The notes: generated by a model from the letters alone, not told the origin. Counted from the stretch's first letter, positions 1-9,699 are shown. The stretch: 64,000 nt of DNA from an uncultured Bacteroidia bacterium (GCA_902770835.1 CACXUM010000006.1:46373-110372); one strand, 5' to 3'. Made by a program: numbers and translations.

Positions 1-2
1 TA

Positions 3-1124
3 GAAGTCATCAGACGACCGATTTTCGAGCCATACGACTATTATAAAAAGTTCCTCGGCATCAAGAAAGAAGAAACCGTGAAGATGGGTTTCATCGAGGA
101 AAAGGAGAAAAAACATGGGTGGAAAGAAAGTATCTCGCTGTGGATTCGTGGCAACCTGTTCATTCCCGATGCGCGTTGCTGGTGGGTGAAGCCCTCGGTG
201 CGCTACCTGAAAAGCTATCTGAAAGAACATCCCGTCGATGCCATCATCAGCACGGGTCCGCCCCACTCCATGCACTTGATTGCCATGAAGTTGAAGGAAG
301 AATTGGGCATTCCGTGGATAGCCGACTTCCGCGACCCTTGGACGGAAATTGATTATTATGACGACCTGCATCTCACCCGTTGGGCCGACCGCAAACACCA
401 CCGTTTGGAGCGCGAAGTGCTTGAAAAAGCAGACAAGGTGGTTACTGTGGCTCCTGACGGAGCAAAAAGGCTTGGCAGGTTGGGCAATAGAAATGTGAGA
501 ACGATTTACAACGGCTTCGACCGAGATGATGACGCTCAAACATCTGTCAGTCAGCCCAATACTTTCACTATGACCTACTTGGGTGTTCTCTCGAAAGCGC
601 AAAATCCAGAGAAGTTTTGGCAAGTTTTGGGCGAATTGGCAAAAGAAGACAATGACTTTAGCAAAAATTTGAAAATCAGATTAATAGGTCAGATTGACAA
701 TTCTGTGATTCGCTCCATTGAGGAGCAAGGATTGAGCAGTTATGTTGCTTTGTCGCCCTACGTTCCACACGACCAAGTGTCGGAAGTGCATCGCAGTTCC
801 ACCTTGCTTTTGCTTTTCCTCATGCCCGACAGCGAACCACGCGCCAAAGGCCTACTGACTGGCAAACTTTTCGAGTACATGGCCTCGGGCCGTCCCATCC
901 TTTGCATCGGCCCTGAAGACGGCGATGCAGCGCATATCCTGAAGGAAACCCATGCCGGACAAACCGTCAATTTCGAGGACAAGAAAAAGATGAAGGAAGT
1001 CATTAAAGACCTGTATCAAAAGTATTTGAAGAATGGATTGCCCTCAAATGAGAGCCAAGAAGTGGAGAAATACTCGCGAAGGGCTTTGACGGGGGAATAT
1101 GCGAAAATCTTAAACAGGATTTGA
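3..1124 (+). CDS. Glycosyltransferase family 4-like protein (5' end outside window)
   Basis: The frame is open from the window edge: codons before the first internal start (GTG at 78) continue without a stop and read EVIRRPIFEPYDYYKKF, so the gene begins left of the window and the N-terminal domain is incomplete. The visible part keeps the C-terminal nucleotide-sugar half of GT-B enzymes: a YNGFD stretch, then GKLFEYMASGRPIL with the acidic residue expected in GT4 enzymes near the donor phosphates. It probably transfers a sugar to a lipid-linked glycan in the cytoplasm; donor and acceptor cannot be told. It abuts a second glycosyltransferase and faces a flippase, which suggests a surface polysaccharide or LPS locus. 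Family assignment is firm, substrate unknown. Confidence 0.8.
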   Translation, partial: EVIRRPIFEPYDYYKKFLGIKKEETVKMGFIEEKEKKHGWKESISLWIRGNLFIPDARCWWVKPSVRYLKSYLKEHPVDAIISTGPPHSMHLIAMKLKEELGIPWIADFRDPWTEIDYYDDLHLTRWADRKHHRLEREVLEKADKVVTVAPDGAKRLGRLGNRNVRTIYNGFDRDDDAQTSVSQPNTFTMTYLGVLSKAQNPEKFWQVLGELAKEDNDFSKNLKIRLIGQIDNSVIRSIEEQGLSSYVALSPYVPHDQVSEVHRSSTLLLLFLMPDSEPRAKGLLTGKLFEYMASGRPILCIGPEDGDAAHILKETHAGQTVNFEDKKKMKEVIKDLYQKYLKNGLPSNESQEVEKYSRRALTGEYAKILNRI

Positions 1125-1126
1125 CA

Positions 1127-2284
1127 ATGAAAGCAATAAAAGTCTGCCACTTGGCCTGCCACCACAAGATGAACGACATGCGCATTTTCGAAAAAGAGTG
1201 TAAGTCTCTGGCGAAAAGTGGTTTTGATGTCACGCTGATTGGTTTTGGAGAAACCGCCAAAACAGAAACCATTGACGGTGTGCGTTGCATCAGTTTGTAT
1301 TGCCCGATTAAAAACAATCTTGAACTTCTGAGAAAGCGTAACAAATTGATTTACAATGCCGCTTTGGAGGTTGATGCCACTTTATACCATATCCATGAAC
1401 CTGAGTTGCTTCCTGTTGGAATGAAGTTGAAACGGAAAGGCAAAACCGTTGTCTTCGACAGCCATGAGTTCTACGGATGGCAATTGCAAGACAACATCCA
1501 CAAAATAAAGATTGTGAAAGTGTCTCCTGCTTTCATGAGAATCCTTGGAAAGCTGTATATGCATTACGAAGCGCGCATTTGCAAACGCATTGACGCGGTG
1601 ATTCAAGTTTGCACTATGAACGGCGTGGATTACTTCGCAAACAGATGCAAAAAATCATTGTTTATCAGAAACTTGCCAAACTCAACCGATTATAGAAGGA
1701 AAACTCTCATCGATTTCTCGGATGGCATTTCAATAGCCATGATTGGCGGCATTACCAAAGAACGGGGCGTAACACAATTAGTCGAAGCAGCCTATCAAGC
1801 AGGGGCAAAGCTTTTCTTGGCGGGAAAATTCATGCCAAAAACTTATCAGGAGGAGTTGGAGCAAAAACCAGAATACCAATGTGTTGACTACAATGGATTT
1901 CTCAACAAGGAAGGTATGATTGCCCTACTGGAACAGGCCAACATTGGGGCTTCCACTTTGCTGAACATAGGCCAATACGACAAAATCGACACCTTCCCCA
2001 CCAAGGTTTACGATTACATGTCGATGGAATTGCCTGTGATTATATCCAACACGGAATTTGCGAAAAAAATGAATGAAAAATATCATTTCGCCATTTGCGT
2101 AAATCCAGAATGCCCCGACGAAATCAGCAAGGCTATCCATTGGCTCAAAACGCATCCAGCGCAGGCTATTGAAATGGGCAAAAACGGTCGCACGGCCATC
2201 GAGGAGGAATTCAATTGGGAAAAGGAAAGCGAGAAACTGGTGAAGTTTTACAACACGTTGCTTTCCGAATCTAACGCTTTATAA
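1127..2284 (+). CDS. Glycosyltransferase family 4 protein
   Basis: A 385-residue GT-B type glycosyltransferase. The N-terminal domain starts MKAIKVCHLACHHKMNDMRI, typical of acceptor-side domains that begin with a strand and a His/Asp-rich loop; DSHEFYG lies about one third along. The donor domain carries GGITKERGV and TKVYDYMSMELPVI, the latter in the position of the GT4 acidic motif. An upstream TTG at 1121 overlaps the previous stop, but ATG 1127 is the better start and leaves a 2-base gap, so the two transferases are co-transcribed. The 3' end overlaps the convergent flippase gene by 14 bases. Role inferred: sugar addition during cell-surface glycan assembly. Confidence 0.82.
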   Translation: MKAIKVCHLACHHKMNDMRIFEKECKSLAKSGFDVTLIGFGETAKTETIDGVRCISLYCPIKNNLELLRKRNKLIYNAALEVDATLYHIHEPELLPVGMKLKRKGKTVVFDSHEFYGWQLQDNIHKIKIVKVSPAFMRILGKLYMHYEARICKRIDAVIQVCTMNGVDYFANRCKKSLFIRNLPNSTDYRRKTLIDFSDGISIAMIGGITKERGVTQLVEAAYQAGAKLFLAGKFMPKTYQEELEQKPEYQCVDYNGFLNKEGMIALLEQANIGASTLLNIGQYDKIDTFPTKVYDYMSMELPVIISNTEFAKKMNEKYHFAICVNPECPDEISKAIHWLKTHPAQAIEMGKNGRTAIEEEFNWEKESEKLVKFYNTLLSESNAL

Positions 2285-3797
2285 TCCTGTCAATCAAATC
2301 GTTAATGGAGGACGAAACCTTCAATTTATATAACGCCACCATTCCCAAAACAAGGAACAGGACTGATTTCAAGGCTGCATTGATGGCCAAGCCGAAAATG
2401 GGATTCTCGAAAAGGTTGGCAAATAATGGTGTTAATACGCTCGTCCACAGCCAATTGAGCGCAAACAAAGCCAACACTATCGCCGCCACGGGGATTAGTT
2501 TCTTCGACAGCGGCATCACGCCGATTTTCCACTTGATGAAAGCCAAAAGCAAGACGAAATACACCAAATAGGCCCCAACATTGGCCAAGGCACCGCCTGT
2601 GATGTCCCATTTTGGGACGAGCCAACTGTTCAGTACGATGGACATTGTGGCGAGCAAGATGGTGAAAATCAGCGAATAATAGTAATACTTAGAATAACTC
2701 AACGCTGTGGTTATCACGCCGAGCGTGGAATAGATGAGGCGACTCAACGATAGGATGAGTACCGCCCATTTGCCCAAACGGTAAATTTCGCCATTGGGCA
2801 ACAGGTCAAAGAGGAAATCGATGTTAATCCACACGATGAAAAACACGAAACTGCCTGCAATGAACTGATGCAGAGCCACATTCTTGCACAAGGCATCAGC
2901 CGTTTTGATGTCCTGTTTGGCCATCGCGTCGGAGATGTGCGGCCTCGAAATGGCCCCCAACGAGCGGTAAGGCATTTCGACGAGTGCTGCAATGTTGGTG
3001 GCTATTGTGAACACGCCTGCCAAATGAAAACTCGTCTTGGCCGCCACGAAAAACTTGCTCAGCATGGGAATCACGTTGCCAGCCAAGGCCGCTGTAATCA
3101 TAAACAGGGTGTAGAACAGGAAATCGCGCTTCAATTGTGCCGAAATGAACTTCGGCTCTATCTTGAACGACACCCGCTGGAGCGACATCAGATAGACTAT
3201 ATTGATTATGGTGGCAAGGCCATATAAGATACAAAACGAAACGATAACACCATCAAAATCAATGATTTTATAAAAATAAAGCAGATATATCGTCAGAGTT
3301 CCGAGGCGCAGCCCGACCTCGCGGATGAATTTGGGCAGTACTATTCGGAGCAAAAGATTGCTATTCGTCTCAAAAACAGAGATATAGAGCATGAAAAACG
3401 CCAGTGGAACGACGAAATTCACATATTTAGCAAACAAATCCGCGCCCACTTCGGAATCCTTCGTGAAGAAATCAACAATCGTGCCTTTGAAAAGGAAAAA
3501 CGCAAGCAAAAAGAATGAAAAACCAATCAGCGGGACGAGCAAAGTCCAACCGAAAAAGCCGTGGTCACGATGCTCTTCGTCCTTGAAGAAAGGATAGTAG
3601 CGCATGGCAGACGAGTTGGTGCCCAACTGGGCCAAACCACCAAACAACAAGGAGCATTGCAACAAGATGTCGATGAGGCCAATTTGCTCAGGCTGAAGGG
3701 CTTTCGTCTGTATGAAAAAAGTCGTGACGATGCCCACGGCCACTCCGATATAGGTGGCGATGGTGCCCTTGATACTCTGTCGTGCTACGATGCCCAT
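2271..3797 (-). CDS. Polysaccharide flippase (Wzx/MATE-like superfamily)
   Basis: A 508-residue hydrophobic protein with about 12-14 predicted membrane segments along its whole length. It begins MGIVARQSIKGTIATYIGVAVG, the N-terminal pattern of polysaccharide-biosynthesis flippases of the MOP superfamily. These move undecaprenyl-linked oligosaccharides across the inner membrane. Its end overlaps the convergent glycosyltransferase gene, and it starts 9 bases after the stop of the YihY-family gene on the same strand, so the two minus-strand genes form an operon. The substrate is inferred only from the glycosyltransferase neighbours. A lipid II or teichoic-type flippase cannot be excluded. Confidence 0.8.
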   Translation of the reverse strand: MGIVARQSIKGTIATYIGVAVGIVTTFFIQTKALQPEQIGLIDILLQCSLLFGGLAQLGTNSSAMRYYPFFKDEEHRDHGFFGWTLLVPLIGFSFFLLAFFLFKGTIVDFFTKDSEVGADLFAKYVNFVVPLAFFMLYISVFETNSNLLLRIVLPKFIREVGLRLGTLTIYLLYFYKIIDFDGVIVSFCILYGLATIINIVYLMSLQRVSFKIEPKFISAQLKRDFLFYTLFMITAALAGNVIPMLSKFFVAAKTSFHLAGVFTIATNIAALVEMPYRSLGAISRPHISDAMAKQDIKTADALCKNVALHQFIAGSFVFFIVWINIDFLFDLLPNGEIYRLGKWAVLILSLSRLIYSTLGVITTALSYSKYYYYSLIFTILLATMSIVLNSWLVPKWDITGGALANVGAYLVYFVLLLAFIKWKIGVMPLSKKLIPVAAIVLALFALNWLWTSVLTPLFANLFENPIFGLAINAALKSVLFLVLGMVALYKLKVSSSINDLIDRIIKR

Positions 3798-3806
3798 TGT
3801 GCCAAT

Positions 3807-5135
3807 TTATGACGGATTACCCAACTTTTCAAACTCCTCTTTCAAGTCAATAGTCTTTTCGTATTGCTCGTCGGAACGCTTGCGTTCATGCTCGGCAAAC
3901 TTCTGGTACGCCTTGATAATCAACTCGTAATCCTTGTTTTGCTCCTCCAAGTCATGAACCAAGACATTCTTCTCCTCAATGCTTCTCTTCAACTCCTCAA
4001 TGCGCTCCAAACGGTATTCATTAGCGGTTTGATAGGCCTGAATGTGTTTCTTCAAGTCCTCGATGACGATTTCGCGGCGGCGCACCTCGTCTTCCGCGTC
4101 ACTCAGTTTGTCGTATCCGCGCCGAATGCCCGAGTTAAGGTCGTTGCCAGCCAAAATCAGAATGGCAACAATCCAAATCCAAAGCAGGAGTATGATGAGC
4201 GTGCCGATGGAGCCATACAACACATTATAGCGTGCAAAATTGGAGATATAGGTGTTGAAACCCACAGTTCCGAGGACGAAAAGCGTGGTGGCGAGAATCG
4301 TTCCGGGACTGAAAACCACGAAGTTACGGTAGCGTTTTTCCCCGTTGGGGCCAAGCCGCTTGAGTTCCTGACGGTAATGCTCATTGAACCTGACATTGCC
4401 GAAATAATACAGCAAAGCAATGCCAAAACAAAGGGCGAAAACACCTATCACCCAACGCAATACCATGAACAAGAAGAAGGTAAACGAACCTCCTTCGATG
4501 ATTTCGTTTGTGACCAAATATTTCAGGGCCGTGCCACCCAAGGAAATCAGCAGGACTGAAACCACCACCAACGCACCAATGATGATGAGCATGATGATGG
4601 CAAACAGCCGCTGAATCAGCCAACCTTTCAGCCCTAAGCCCTTGAAAGTGAGATAGTCGGCGTAAACATTTCGGAAGCCATTGAACACAGCCACGATGCC
4701 GCTTGAGCCGAACACCAAGCACAAAACGACACTGATGGAAAGCAAGCCATCGTGGGGCCGATTCATAATGCCATCGATGGTTTCCTTAACGTAATCCATT
4801 GTCCCTGAAGGGATAAGAAAATCATCCAAGGCTAACATCACCCTTCCGTAAAGGTTCGGGATGGGGATGTAGGGAATCAAAGTGAAGAAAAAGAGAATCA
4901 GCGGAAAGAGCGCGACAAAGAAATTGAACGCCACGCCAGCGGCGCGGTCGACCGTGCGGCCCTTGGTGAACAGTTTGAAGAAGTCGATGAGCACGTCCAT
5001 CAGCGGCAACTTCGTGCCAGGGAAACGCACCAAGCGCAAGAAGTTGTCGTCGCGGTTGTACCACTCTTTCACCGTCTGCATTTTGGCTTGCAGCCAGATT
5101 GACAGTTTTCCGTCTTTCTTTTCTTTGTTGGGCAT
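3807..5135 (-). CDS. YihY/BrkB family inner-membrane protein with C-terminal coiled coil
   Basis: A 442-residue protein. ATG 5135 (MPNKEKK) is preferred over an upstream TTG at 5156. After a soluble N-terminus, the segment AAGVAFNFFVALFPLILFFFTLIPYIP is the first of about six membrane spans of the YihY/BrkB (formerly RNase BN) family, whose molecular role is not settled. After the last span (LLLWIWIVAILILAGNDLN) there is a tail of about 100 residues rich in E, K, R and Q, including VIEDLKKHIQAYQ, predicted to form a cytoplasmic coiled coil. The tail is longer than in the basic family. It is first in a two-gene operon with the flippase and diverges from the rseC-like gene. Confidence 0.83.
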   Translation of the reverse strand: MPNKEKKDGKLSIWLQAKMQTVKEWYNRDDNFLRLVRFPGTKLPLMDVLIDFFKLFTKGRTVDRAAGVAFNFFVALFPLILFFFTLIPYIPIPNLYGRVMLALDDFLIPSGTMDYVKETIDGIMNRPHDGLLSISVVLCLVFGSSGIVAVFNGFRNVYADYLTFKGLGLKGWLIQRLFAIIMLIIIGALVVVSVLLISLGGTALKYLVTNEIIEGGSFTFFLFMVLRWVIGVFALCFGIALLYYFGNVRFNEHYRQELKRLGPNGEKRYRNFVVFSPGTILATTLFVLGTVGFNTYISNFARYNVLYGSIGTLIILLLWIWIVAILILAGNDLNSGIRRGYDKLSDAEDEVRRREIVIEDLKKHIQAYQTANEYRLERIEELKRSIEEKNVLVHDLEEQNKDYELIIKAYQKFAEHERKRSDEQYEKTIDLKEEFEKLGNPS

Positions 5136-5169
5136 AAACGGAGTTTTATGGCGCAAAAATACGGGTTTT

Positions 5170-5201
5170 GTTGCAATGAGCCGATAAAAATCCTATTTTT
5201 G
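5170..5201 (+). promoter_or_regulatory. Candidate promoter of the rseC-like gene
   Basis: TATTTTTG at 5194-5201 matches the Bacteroidota -7 element TAnnTTTG. A weak GTTG at 5170-5173 lies 20 bases upstream in the -33 position. Transcription would start within a few bases of ATG 5209, giving an almost leaderless message. On the other strand, CAAAAATA at 5154-5161 is a -7 candidate for the divergent YihY gene. This is a motif match only. Confidence 0.4.
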
Positions 5202-5208
5202 CGGCATT

Positions 5209-5628
5209 ATGACCAACGAAAGCAACACCATATCCCACGAGGGTATCGTCACTAAAATCACCGACGACGAATTGGAAATCAAGATATTGGCGCAGAGCGC
5301 ATGTGCAGCTTGCCACGCCAAAAGTGCCTGCGGCATGGGCGAACAGGCCGAGAAAATCCTCACCGTGCCACGCCCTAAGGGCCAAGACTTTGCGCTGAAC
5401 CAAAAAGTGAACGTGAAAATGGCCATTGGGCAGGGCAACAAGGCGGCGGTTTTGGCCTATCTCATCCCGATTCTTCTGCTTTTGGCCGTGCTTTTCGTAT
5501 GCCTTGGCTTTGGGCTGAACGAAGGCCTTTCGGCACTTATCGCCATCGTCGCGCTGATACCTTATTATATTATACTCTATTTGAAGCGAGACAAATTGAA
5601 AAAACAGTTTTTGTATATTATTGAATAA
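5209..5628 (+). CDS. rseC: RseC/SoxR-reducing-system family protein
   Basis: A 139-residue membrane protein of the RseC/MucC family. The N-terminal half holds the cysteine cluster CAACHAKSACGMG (C-x2-C-x5-C), which can bind a metal or Fe-S centre. Two membrane spans follow (roughly residues 80-100 and 105-125) and then a basic C-terminus. In proteobacteria this protein acts with Rnf/Rsx to reduce SoxR and modulates sigma-E; in Bacteroidota it usually sits directly before rnfB, as here. No SoxR is visible, so an accessory role in Rnf assembly or redox sensing is an inference. A promoter lies between it and rnfB, so it may also be transcribed separately. Confidence 0.85.
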   Translation: MTNESNTISHEGIVTKITDDELEIKILAQSACAACHAKSACGMGEQAEKILTVPRPKGQDFALNQKVNVKMAIGQGNKAAVLAYLIPILLLLAVLFVCLGFGLNEGLSALIAIVALIPYYIILYLKRDKLKKQFLYIIE

Positions 5629-5715
5629 CAAATAATTATTTCATTTTTTGAATTTTTATACAATTCGTATAATACAAAACGTATAATTTTGTAATGTGAT
5701 TTGAATAATTTTTCC

Positions 5716-5746
5716 TTTGCCAAAAAAACGATATTCCGTATTTTTG
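5716..5746 (+). promoter_or_regulatory. Promoter of the rnf operon
   Basis: TTTG at 5716-5719 and TATTTTTG at 5739-5746 are separated by 19 bases, matching the -33/-7 consensus of the Bacteroidota primary sigma factor (TTTG, 19-21 bases, TAnnTTTG). It lies 40 bases before the rnfB start in the AT-rich 157-base gap after the rseC-like gene. No operator was recognised. Confidence 0.65.
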
Positions 5747-5785
5747 CGGGTTCAAATCGAAAACAAACTCAAAATTCTTTTTTAA

Positions 5786-6733
5786 ATGAGTAACACTTTA
5801 TTTATTTCCCTTGCGGTTCTCGGAATCTTGGGCGGTGTGCTTGCCGTGGTTCTGTACTTCGTGGCACAGAAGTTCAAGGTCGAGGAGAACCCGCTGATTG
5901 ACGAAGCGGAGGCTTGTCTGCCCGGCGCCAACTGCGGCGGCTGCGGCTTCGCGGGCTGTCGTGCCCTGGCCGAGGCCTGCGTGAAGCAAGCCGCCGAAAA
6001 AGGCAACATCGACGGACTGGCCTGCCCCGGCACCGACATGGGCAAGGTGGCCGCCGTCCTCGGACTGACCGCCGCCGCTTTCGAACCTAAAATTGCGGTG
6101 GTGCGCTGCAACGGCAGTTGCCAAAACTCACCCTCCAAGGTGCATTACGAAGGCGCCGACATCTGCGCTTTCGCCAACACGCTCTACGCGGGCGAAGGCG
6201 GCTGCTCCAAAGGCTGCCTCGGCCTCGGCGACTGCGTGAAGAAGTGCAACTTCGACGCAATCCACATCGACAAGGAAACGGGCCTGCCCGTCGTCGACCC
6301 CGACAAGTGCGTGGGCTGCGGCGTGTGCGCCAAGAACTGCCCGCGTGGCATCATCGAAGTGCGCCCGCGCGGCAAGAAAGACCGCCGCGTGTTTGTGTGC
6401 TGCGTCAATACCGACAAGGGCGCATTGGTCGTCAAGAACTGCTCGGTGGGTTGCATCGGATGCCAGAAGTGCCTGAAAGAGTGCCCGTTTGAGGCTATCG
6501 AGATGCGCGGCAACTTAGCCTACATCGACCCGGCCAAGTGCAAGGCCTGCGGCAAGTGCGTTGAGGTCTGTCCTCGTGGCAGCATCCACGCCATCAACTT
6601 CCCGCCTCGCAAGCCGAAGACCGAAGACCCGAAGGTTTTGCAAGGCGCAGAACCCGTCGTGAAGCCACAGCCGAAACCAGAACCGGTTGAGGTGAAAACT
6701 GAAGTCAAACCCGAAAACACCGTCAAAGCATGA
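5786..6733 (+). CDS. rnfB: Rnf complex subunit RnfB (polyferredoxin)
   Basis: A 315-residue subunit. It opens with one membrane anchor (residues 3-27), followed by the cluster motif CGGCGFAGCRALAEAC of the RnfB N-terminal [4Fe-4S] domain. Several CxxCxxCxxxC ferredoxin motifs follow, including CVGCGVCAKNC, CIGCQKCLKEC and CKACGKCVEVC. The tail after residue ~275 is Pro/Lys/Glu-rich and variable. RnfB accepts electrons from reduced ferredoxin at the cytoplasmic face and passes them into the membrane subunits. It is first in the order B-C-D-G-E-A usual for Bacteroidota, and its last codons overlap the rnfC start by four bases (ATGA). Confidence 0.96.
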   Translation: MSNTLFISLAVLGILGGVLAVVLYFVAQKFKVEENPLIDEAEACLPGANCGGCGFAGCRALAEACVKQAAEKGNIDGLACPGTDMGKVAAVLGLTAAAFEPKIAVVRCNGSCQNSPSKVHYEGADICAFANTLYAGEGGCSKGCLGLGDCVKKCNFDAIHIDKETGLPVVDPDKCVGCGVCAKNCPRGIIEVRPRGKKDRRVFVCCVNTDKGALVVKNCSVGCIGCQKCLKECPFEAIEMRGNLAYIDPAKCKACGKCVEVCPRGSIHAINFPPRKPKTEDPKVLQGAEPVVKPQPKPEPVEVKTEVKPENTVKA

Positions 6734-8085
6734 ACCCGATAAAGACTTTCCAAAAAGGCGGCGTGCATCCCGAAGAGAACAAACTCTCGGCTCACCTGCC
6801 CATACAAGACTTCCCGATGCCCAAGCAAATCATCGTCCCGCTCGGACAATGCCTCGGCGCACCGGCTGAATGCATCGTCAAGAAAGGCGACCGCGTGTTG
6901 ACGGGACAACTCATCGGCACGGCCAAAGGATTCGTCTCGGCCAACGTCCACTCGCCCGCCACGGGCATTGTCGCCAAAGTCGATGTGGTTATGGATCACA
7001 CGGGATACTACAAGCCCGCCGTCTTCATCGACCGCGAAGACCAAGACGAATGGATCGAGGGCTACATTGACACCGATGAACTGATCACCGACATCAAATT
7101 GGATTCCAAGCAAATCATCGACAAGGTGAAAGAATGTGGCATCGTCGGCATGGGCGGCGCCACCTTCCCCACCCACGTCAAACTGATGGTTCCCGAAGGC
7201 AAGAAAGCCGAATACATTATTATTAATGCCGCCGAATGTGAGCCTTACCTCACCTGCGACTTCCGCCTACTGTTGGAAAAAACGCAAGAATTCCTCGTCG
7301 GCGTGAAAATCCTGATGAAGGCCGTCAATACGGACAAGGGCATCATCGGCATCGAGGAGAACAAGATGGAAGCCATCGAACTGCTCGACAAGACCATCAA
7401 CGAGCACCGCGACCTTTACAAAGGCATCGAGGTGCAGCCCTTGAAGACCAAATATCCTCAAGGCGGTGAGAAGCAATTGATTAAGGCCGTCACAGGGCGC
7501 GAAGTGCCGTCGGGCAAGCTGCCCATCGAGACGGGTTGCGTCGTGGTCAATGTGGCATCGACTTACGCCATTTATGAGGCCGTACAAAAGAACAAGCCCT
7601 TGATTGAGCGCATCGTCACCGTGACGGGCAAGTCGGTCAAGAAGCCAGGCAACTTCCGTGTGCGTTTCGGCACGCCTGCCGACCTCCTCATCGAGGCCGC
7701 TGGCGGTCTGCCCGAAGGCATCACCGATGTCATCAACGGCGGCCCGATGATGGGCAAGTCGGTGTCGGTCACAAATTTCCCGTGCATCAAAGGCACTTCG
7801 GGCATCCTCCTGATGACCTTGAACGAGGCCCAAGACCGTCGCCAGACCAATTGCATCCGTTGCGGTCGTTGCGCGATGGCCTGCCCGATGGGCTTGCAGC
7901 CGTTCCTGCTCCACAAGTTGGCCAAGCAGAACAATTTCGACGAGACGGAAACCAACCACATCATGGACTGCATCGAATGTGGCTCATGCGAGTTCACCTG
8001 CCCCGCCAACATCCCGCTGCTCGACTACATCCGCTACGGCAAGGCCAAGACGGGTGCCATCATCCGTGCAAGAAACCAAAAATGA
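6730..8085 (+). CDS. rnfC: Rnf complex subunit RnfC (NADH-binding)
   Basis: A 451-residue cytoplasmic subunit resembling the NADH-binding part of complex I fused to a ferredoxin domain. The glycine-rich segment GIVGMGGATFPTHVK near residue 140 is in the nucleotide-binding region. The C-terminus has two [4Fe-4S] motifs, CIRCGRCAMACP and CIECGSCEFTCP. It exchanges electrons between NAD(H) and the rest of the complex. Its start overlaps the rnfB stop. The length is typical of the shorter RnfC proteins that lack the long repetitive tail of E. coli RsxC. Confidence 0.96.
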   Translation: MNPIKTFQKGGVHPEENKLSAHLPIQDFPMPKQIIVPLGQCLGAPAECIVKKGDRVLTGQLIGTAKGFVSANVHSPATGIVAKVDVVMDHTGYYKPAVFIDREDQDEWIEGYIDTDELITDIKLDSKQIIDKVKECGIVGMGGATFPTHVKLMVPEGKKAEYIIINAAECEPYLTCDFRLLLEKTQEFLVGVKILMKAVNTDKGIIGIEENKMEAIELLDKTINEHRDLYKGIEVQPLKTKYPQGGEKQLIKAVTGREVPSGKLPIETGCVVVNVASTYAIYEAVQKNKPLIERIVTVTGKSVKKPGNFRVRFGTPADLLIEAAGGLPEGITDVINGGPMMGKSVSVTNFPCIKGTSGILLMTLNEAQDRRQTNCIRCGRCAMACPMGLQPFLLHKLAKQNNFDETETNHIMDCIECGSCEFTCPANIPLLDYIRYGKAKTGAIIRARNQK

Positions 8086-8116
8086 ATTTTAAATTTTAAA
8101 TCTTAAATTTGAAATT

Positions 8117-9112
8117 ATGAACAAATACACAATATCAGGTTCGCCGCATGTACACTCGACGGAAAACACGCAGAAAATCATGTATCGCGTGATTCTCGCC
8201 TTGGTTCCCGCCTTGCTTGTGGCTTTGTACTATTTCGGCTGGTATGCGCTCAGGCTGACCATCGTTTCGATAGCCGCCTGTATGCTGACCGAATGGCTTA
8301 TCCAGAAATTCCTCATCAAGGGGCCTTTGACCATCAATGACGGCTCAGCCGCTTTAACTGGTTTACTTTTGGCCTTCAACGTGCCCGCCAACCTTCCCAT
8401 TTGGATGGCCATCGTGGGCAGCATCGTCGCCATCGGCGTGGGCAAGATGGCCTTCGGCGGCTTGGGCAAAAACCCCTTCAACCCCGCTTTGGTAGGCCGT
8501 GTGTTCATGCTCGTGTCGTTCCCGACCGCCATGACCACTTGGCCGCAAGCCCAGCCCATCTTCGAGAAAGGCTTCTTCGCCGATGCCGTCACGGGTCCCA
8601 CCCCGCTCGGCATACTGAAGGAATCCGGCGTGGGTTCGCTGGCCGAAACAGGCGACATGCAGTTCCTTGACATGGTTCTCGGCAACCGTGGTGGTGCCTT
8701 TGGCGAGGTTTGCGCCATCGCCCTGCTGCTTGGTGCGATTTACCTTTTAGCCCGCCGCGTCATCGAATTCGTGACACCTTTGACCATCCTGCTCACGGTG
8801 TTCGTGTTCACGGGCATTTGCCATTTGGTCAATCCGGCCAACTTCATCGCGCCGTGGTACCATATCGTGTATGGCGGCCTCATCCTCGGTGCCTTCTTCA
8901 TGGCGACCGACATGGTGACCACCCCCATGACCTTGAAAGGCAAGCTTTTGTTCGGTTTCGGCATCGGTGTCATTACGGTGGTGATTCGTCTTTGGGGAGC
9001 CTATCCCGAGGGGGTTTCCTTCGCCATCCTGATTATGAACGCCTTCACGCCGCTCATCAACAAGGCCTTCAAGCCGCAAGTTTTCGGAGTCGTCAAACCT
9101 GCTAAAAACTAA
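8117..9112 (+). CDS. rnfD: Rnf complex subunit RnfD (FMN-bearing membrane protein)
   Basis: A 331-residue integral membrane subunit with about eight to ten spans, homologous to NqrB. The segment DAVTGPTPLG places Thr162 at the site where FMN is covalently attached in RnfD/NqrB. The ion-translocating half of the complex includes this subunit. A 31-base AT-rich gap separates it from rnfC; rnfG begins five bases after its stop. No flavin transferase (ApbE) gene is in the window, so flavinylation must rely on a gene elsewhere. Confidence 0.95.
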   Translation: MNKYTISGSPHVHSTENTQKIMYRVILALVPALLVALYYFGWYALRLTIVSIAACMLTEWLIQKFLIKGPLTINDGSAALTGLLLAFNVPANLPIWMAIVGSIVAIGVGKMAFGGLGKNPFNPALVGRVFMLVSFPTAMTTWPQAQPIFEKGFFADAVTGPTPLGILKESGVGSLAETGDMQFLDMVLGNRGGAFGEVCAIALLLGAIYLLARRVIEFVTPLTILLTVFVFTGICHLVNPANFIAPWYHIVYGGLILGAFFMATDMVTTPMTLKGKLLFGFGIGVITVVIRLWGAYPEGVSFAILIMNAFTPLINKAFKPQVFGVVKPAKN

Positions 9113-9117
9113 ACGCC

Positions 9118-9699
9118 ATGGCAAAGAAACCCTCCACCTTAATTAATATGGTCGTCGCCCTGCTCGTCATCACGGCGATTTCGGGCGGCTTGCTCGGCCT
9201 CGTCTATGGCATGACCAAAGACACCATCGCCGAGGTTGACCAAAAGAAGAACGCGGCTGCCATCGCCGAAGTGCTTGGCACCGACGAGAACTCAAGATTA
9301 GAAACCGTCACCAAAGACGATTTGACCTACAACTTGGCTTACGACGCACAAGGCAACCTGCTCGGTGCCGCCGTGAAGACCTTCTCCAACGCCGGCTTCA
9401 GCGGCCGCATCGAACTGATGGTGGGCCTGCTCGCCGACGGCACCATCAACAAGGTTTCGGTGCTTCAGCAAAGCGAGACGCCCGGCTTGGGCGCCAACAT
9501 GGTGAACCCGAAATTCAAGGACCAGTTCGATGGCAAGAACCCCGCCTCGTTCAAGCTGAGCGTCACCAAAGACGGCGGCGACGTGGATGCCATCACCGCA
9601 GCCACCATCAGCTCACGCGCCTTCAGTGAGGCCGTGCAATTGGCCTGCGACGGCTTCGAGGCCAACAAAAACCAATTCATGAAAGGAGGACAACAATGA
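9118..9699 (+). CDS. rnfG: Rnf complex subunit RnfG (periplasmic flavoprotein)
   Basis: A 193-residue subunit with one N-terminal membrane anchor (residues 9-30) and a periplasmic FMN-binding domain. The motif [10 protein letters not shown] near residues 157-166 contains Thr163, the expected covalent FMN attachment residue of the (S/T)GAT-type motif. ETPGLGANM is the other conserved signature of the NqrC/RnfG family. The last codons contain an AGGAGG sequence (9684-9689) that serves as ribosome-binding site for rnfE, whose start overlaps the rnfG stop. Strong Shine-Dalgarno sites are unusual in this phylum. Confidence 0.95.
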   Translation: MAKKPSTLINMVVALLVITAISGGLLGLVYGMTKDTIAEVDQKKNAAAIAEVLGTDENSRLETVTKDDLTYNLAYDAQGNLLGAAVKTFSNAGFSGRIELMVGLLADGTINKVSVLQQSETPGLGANMVNPKFKDQFDGKNPASFKLSVTKDGGDVDAITAATISSRAFSEAVQLACDGFEANKNQFMKGGQQ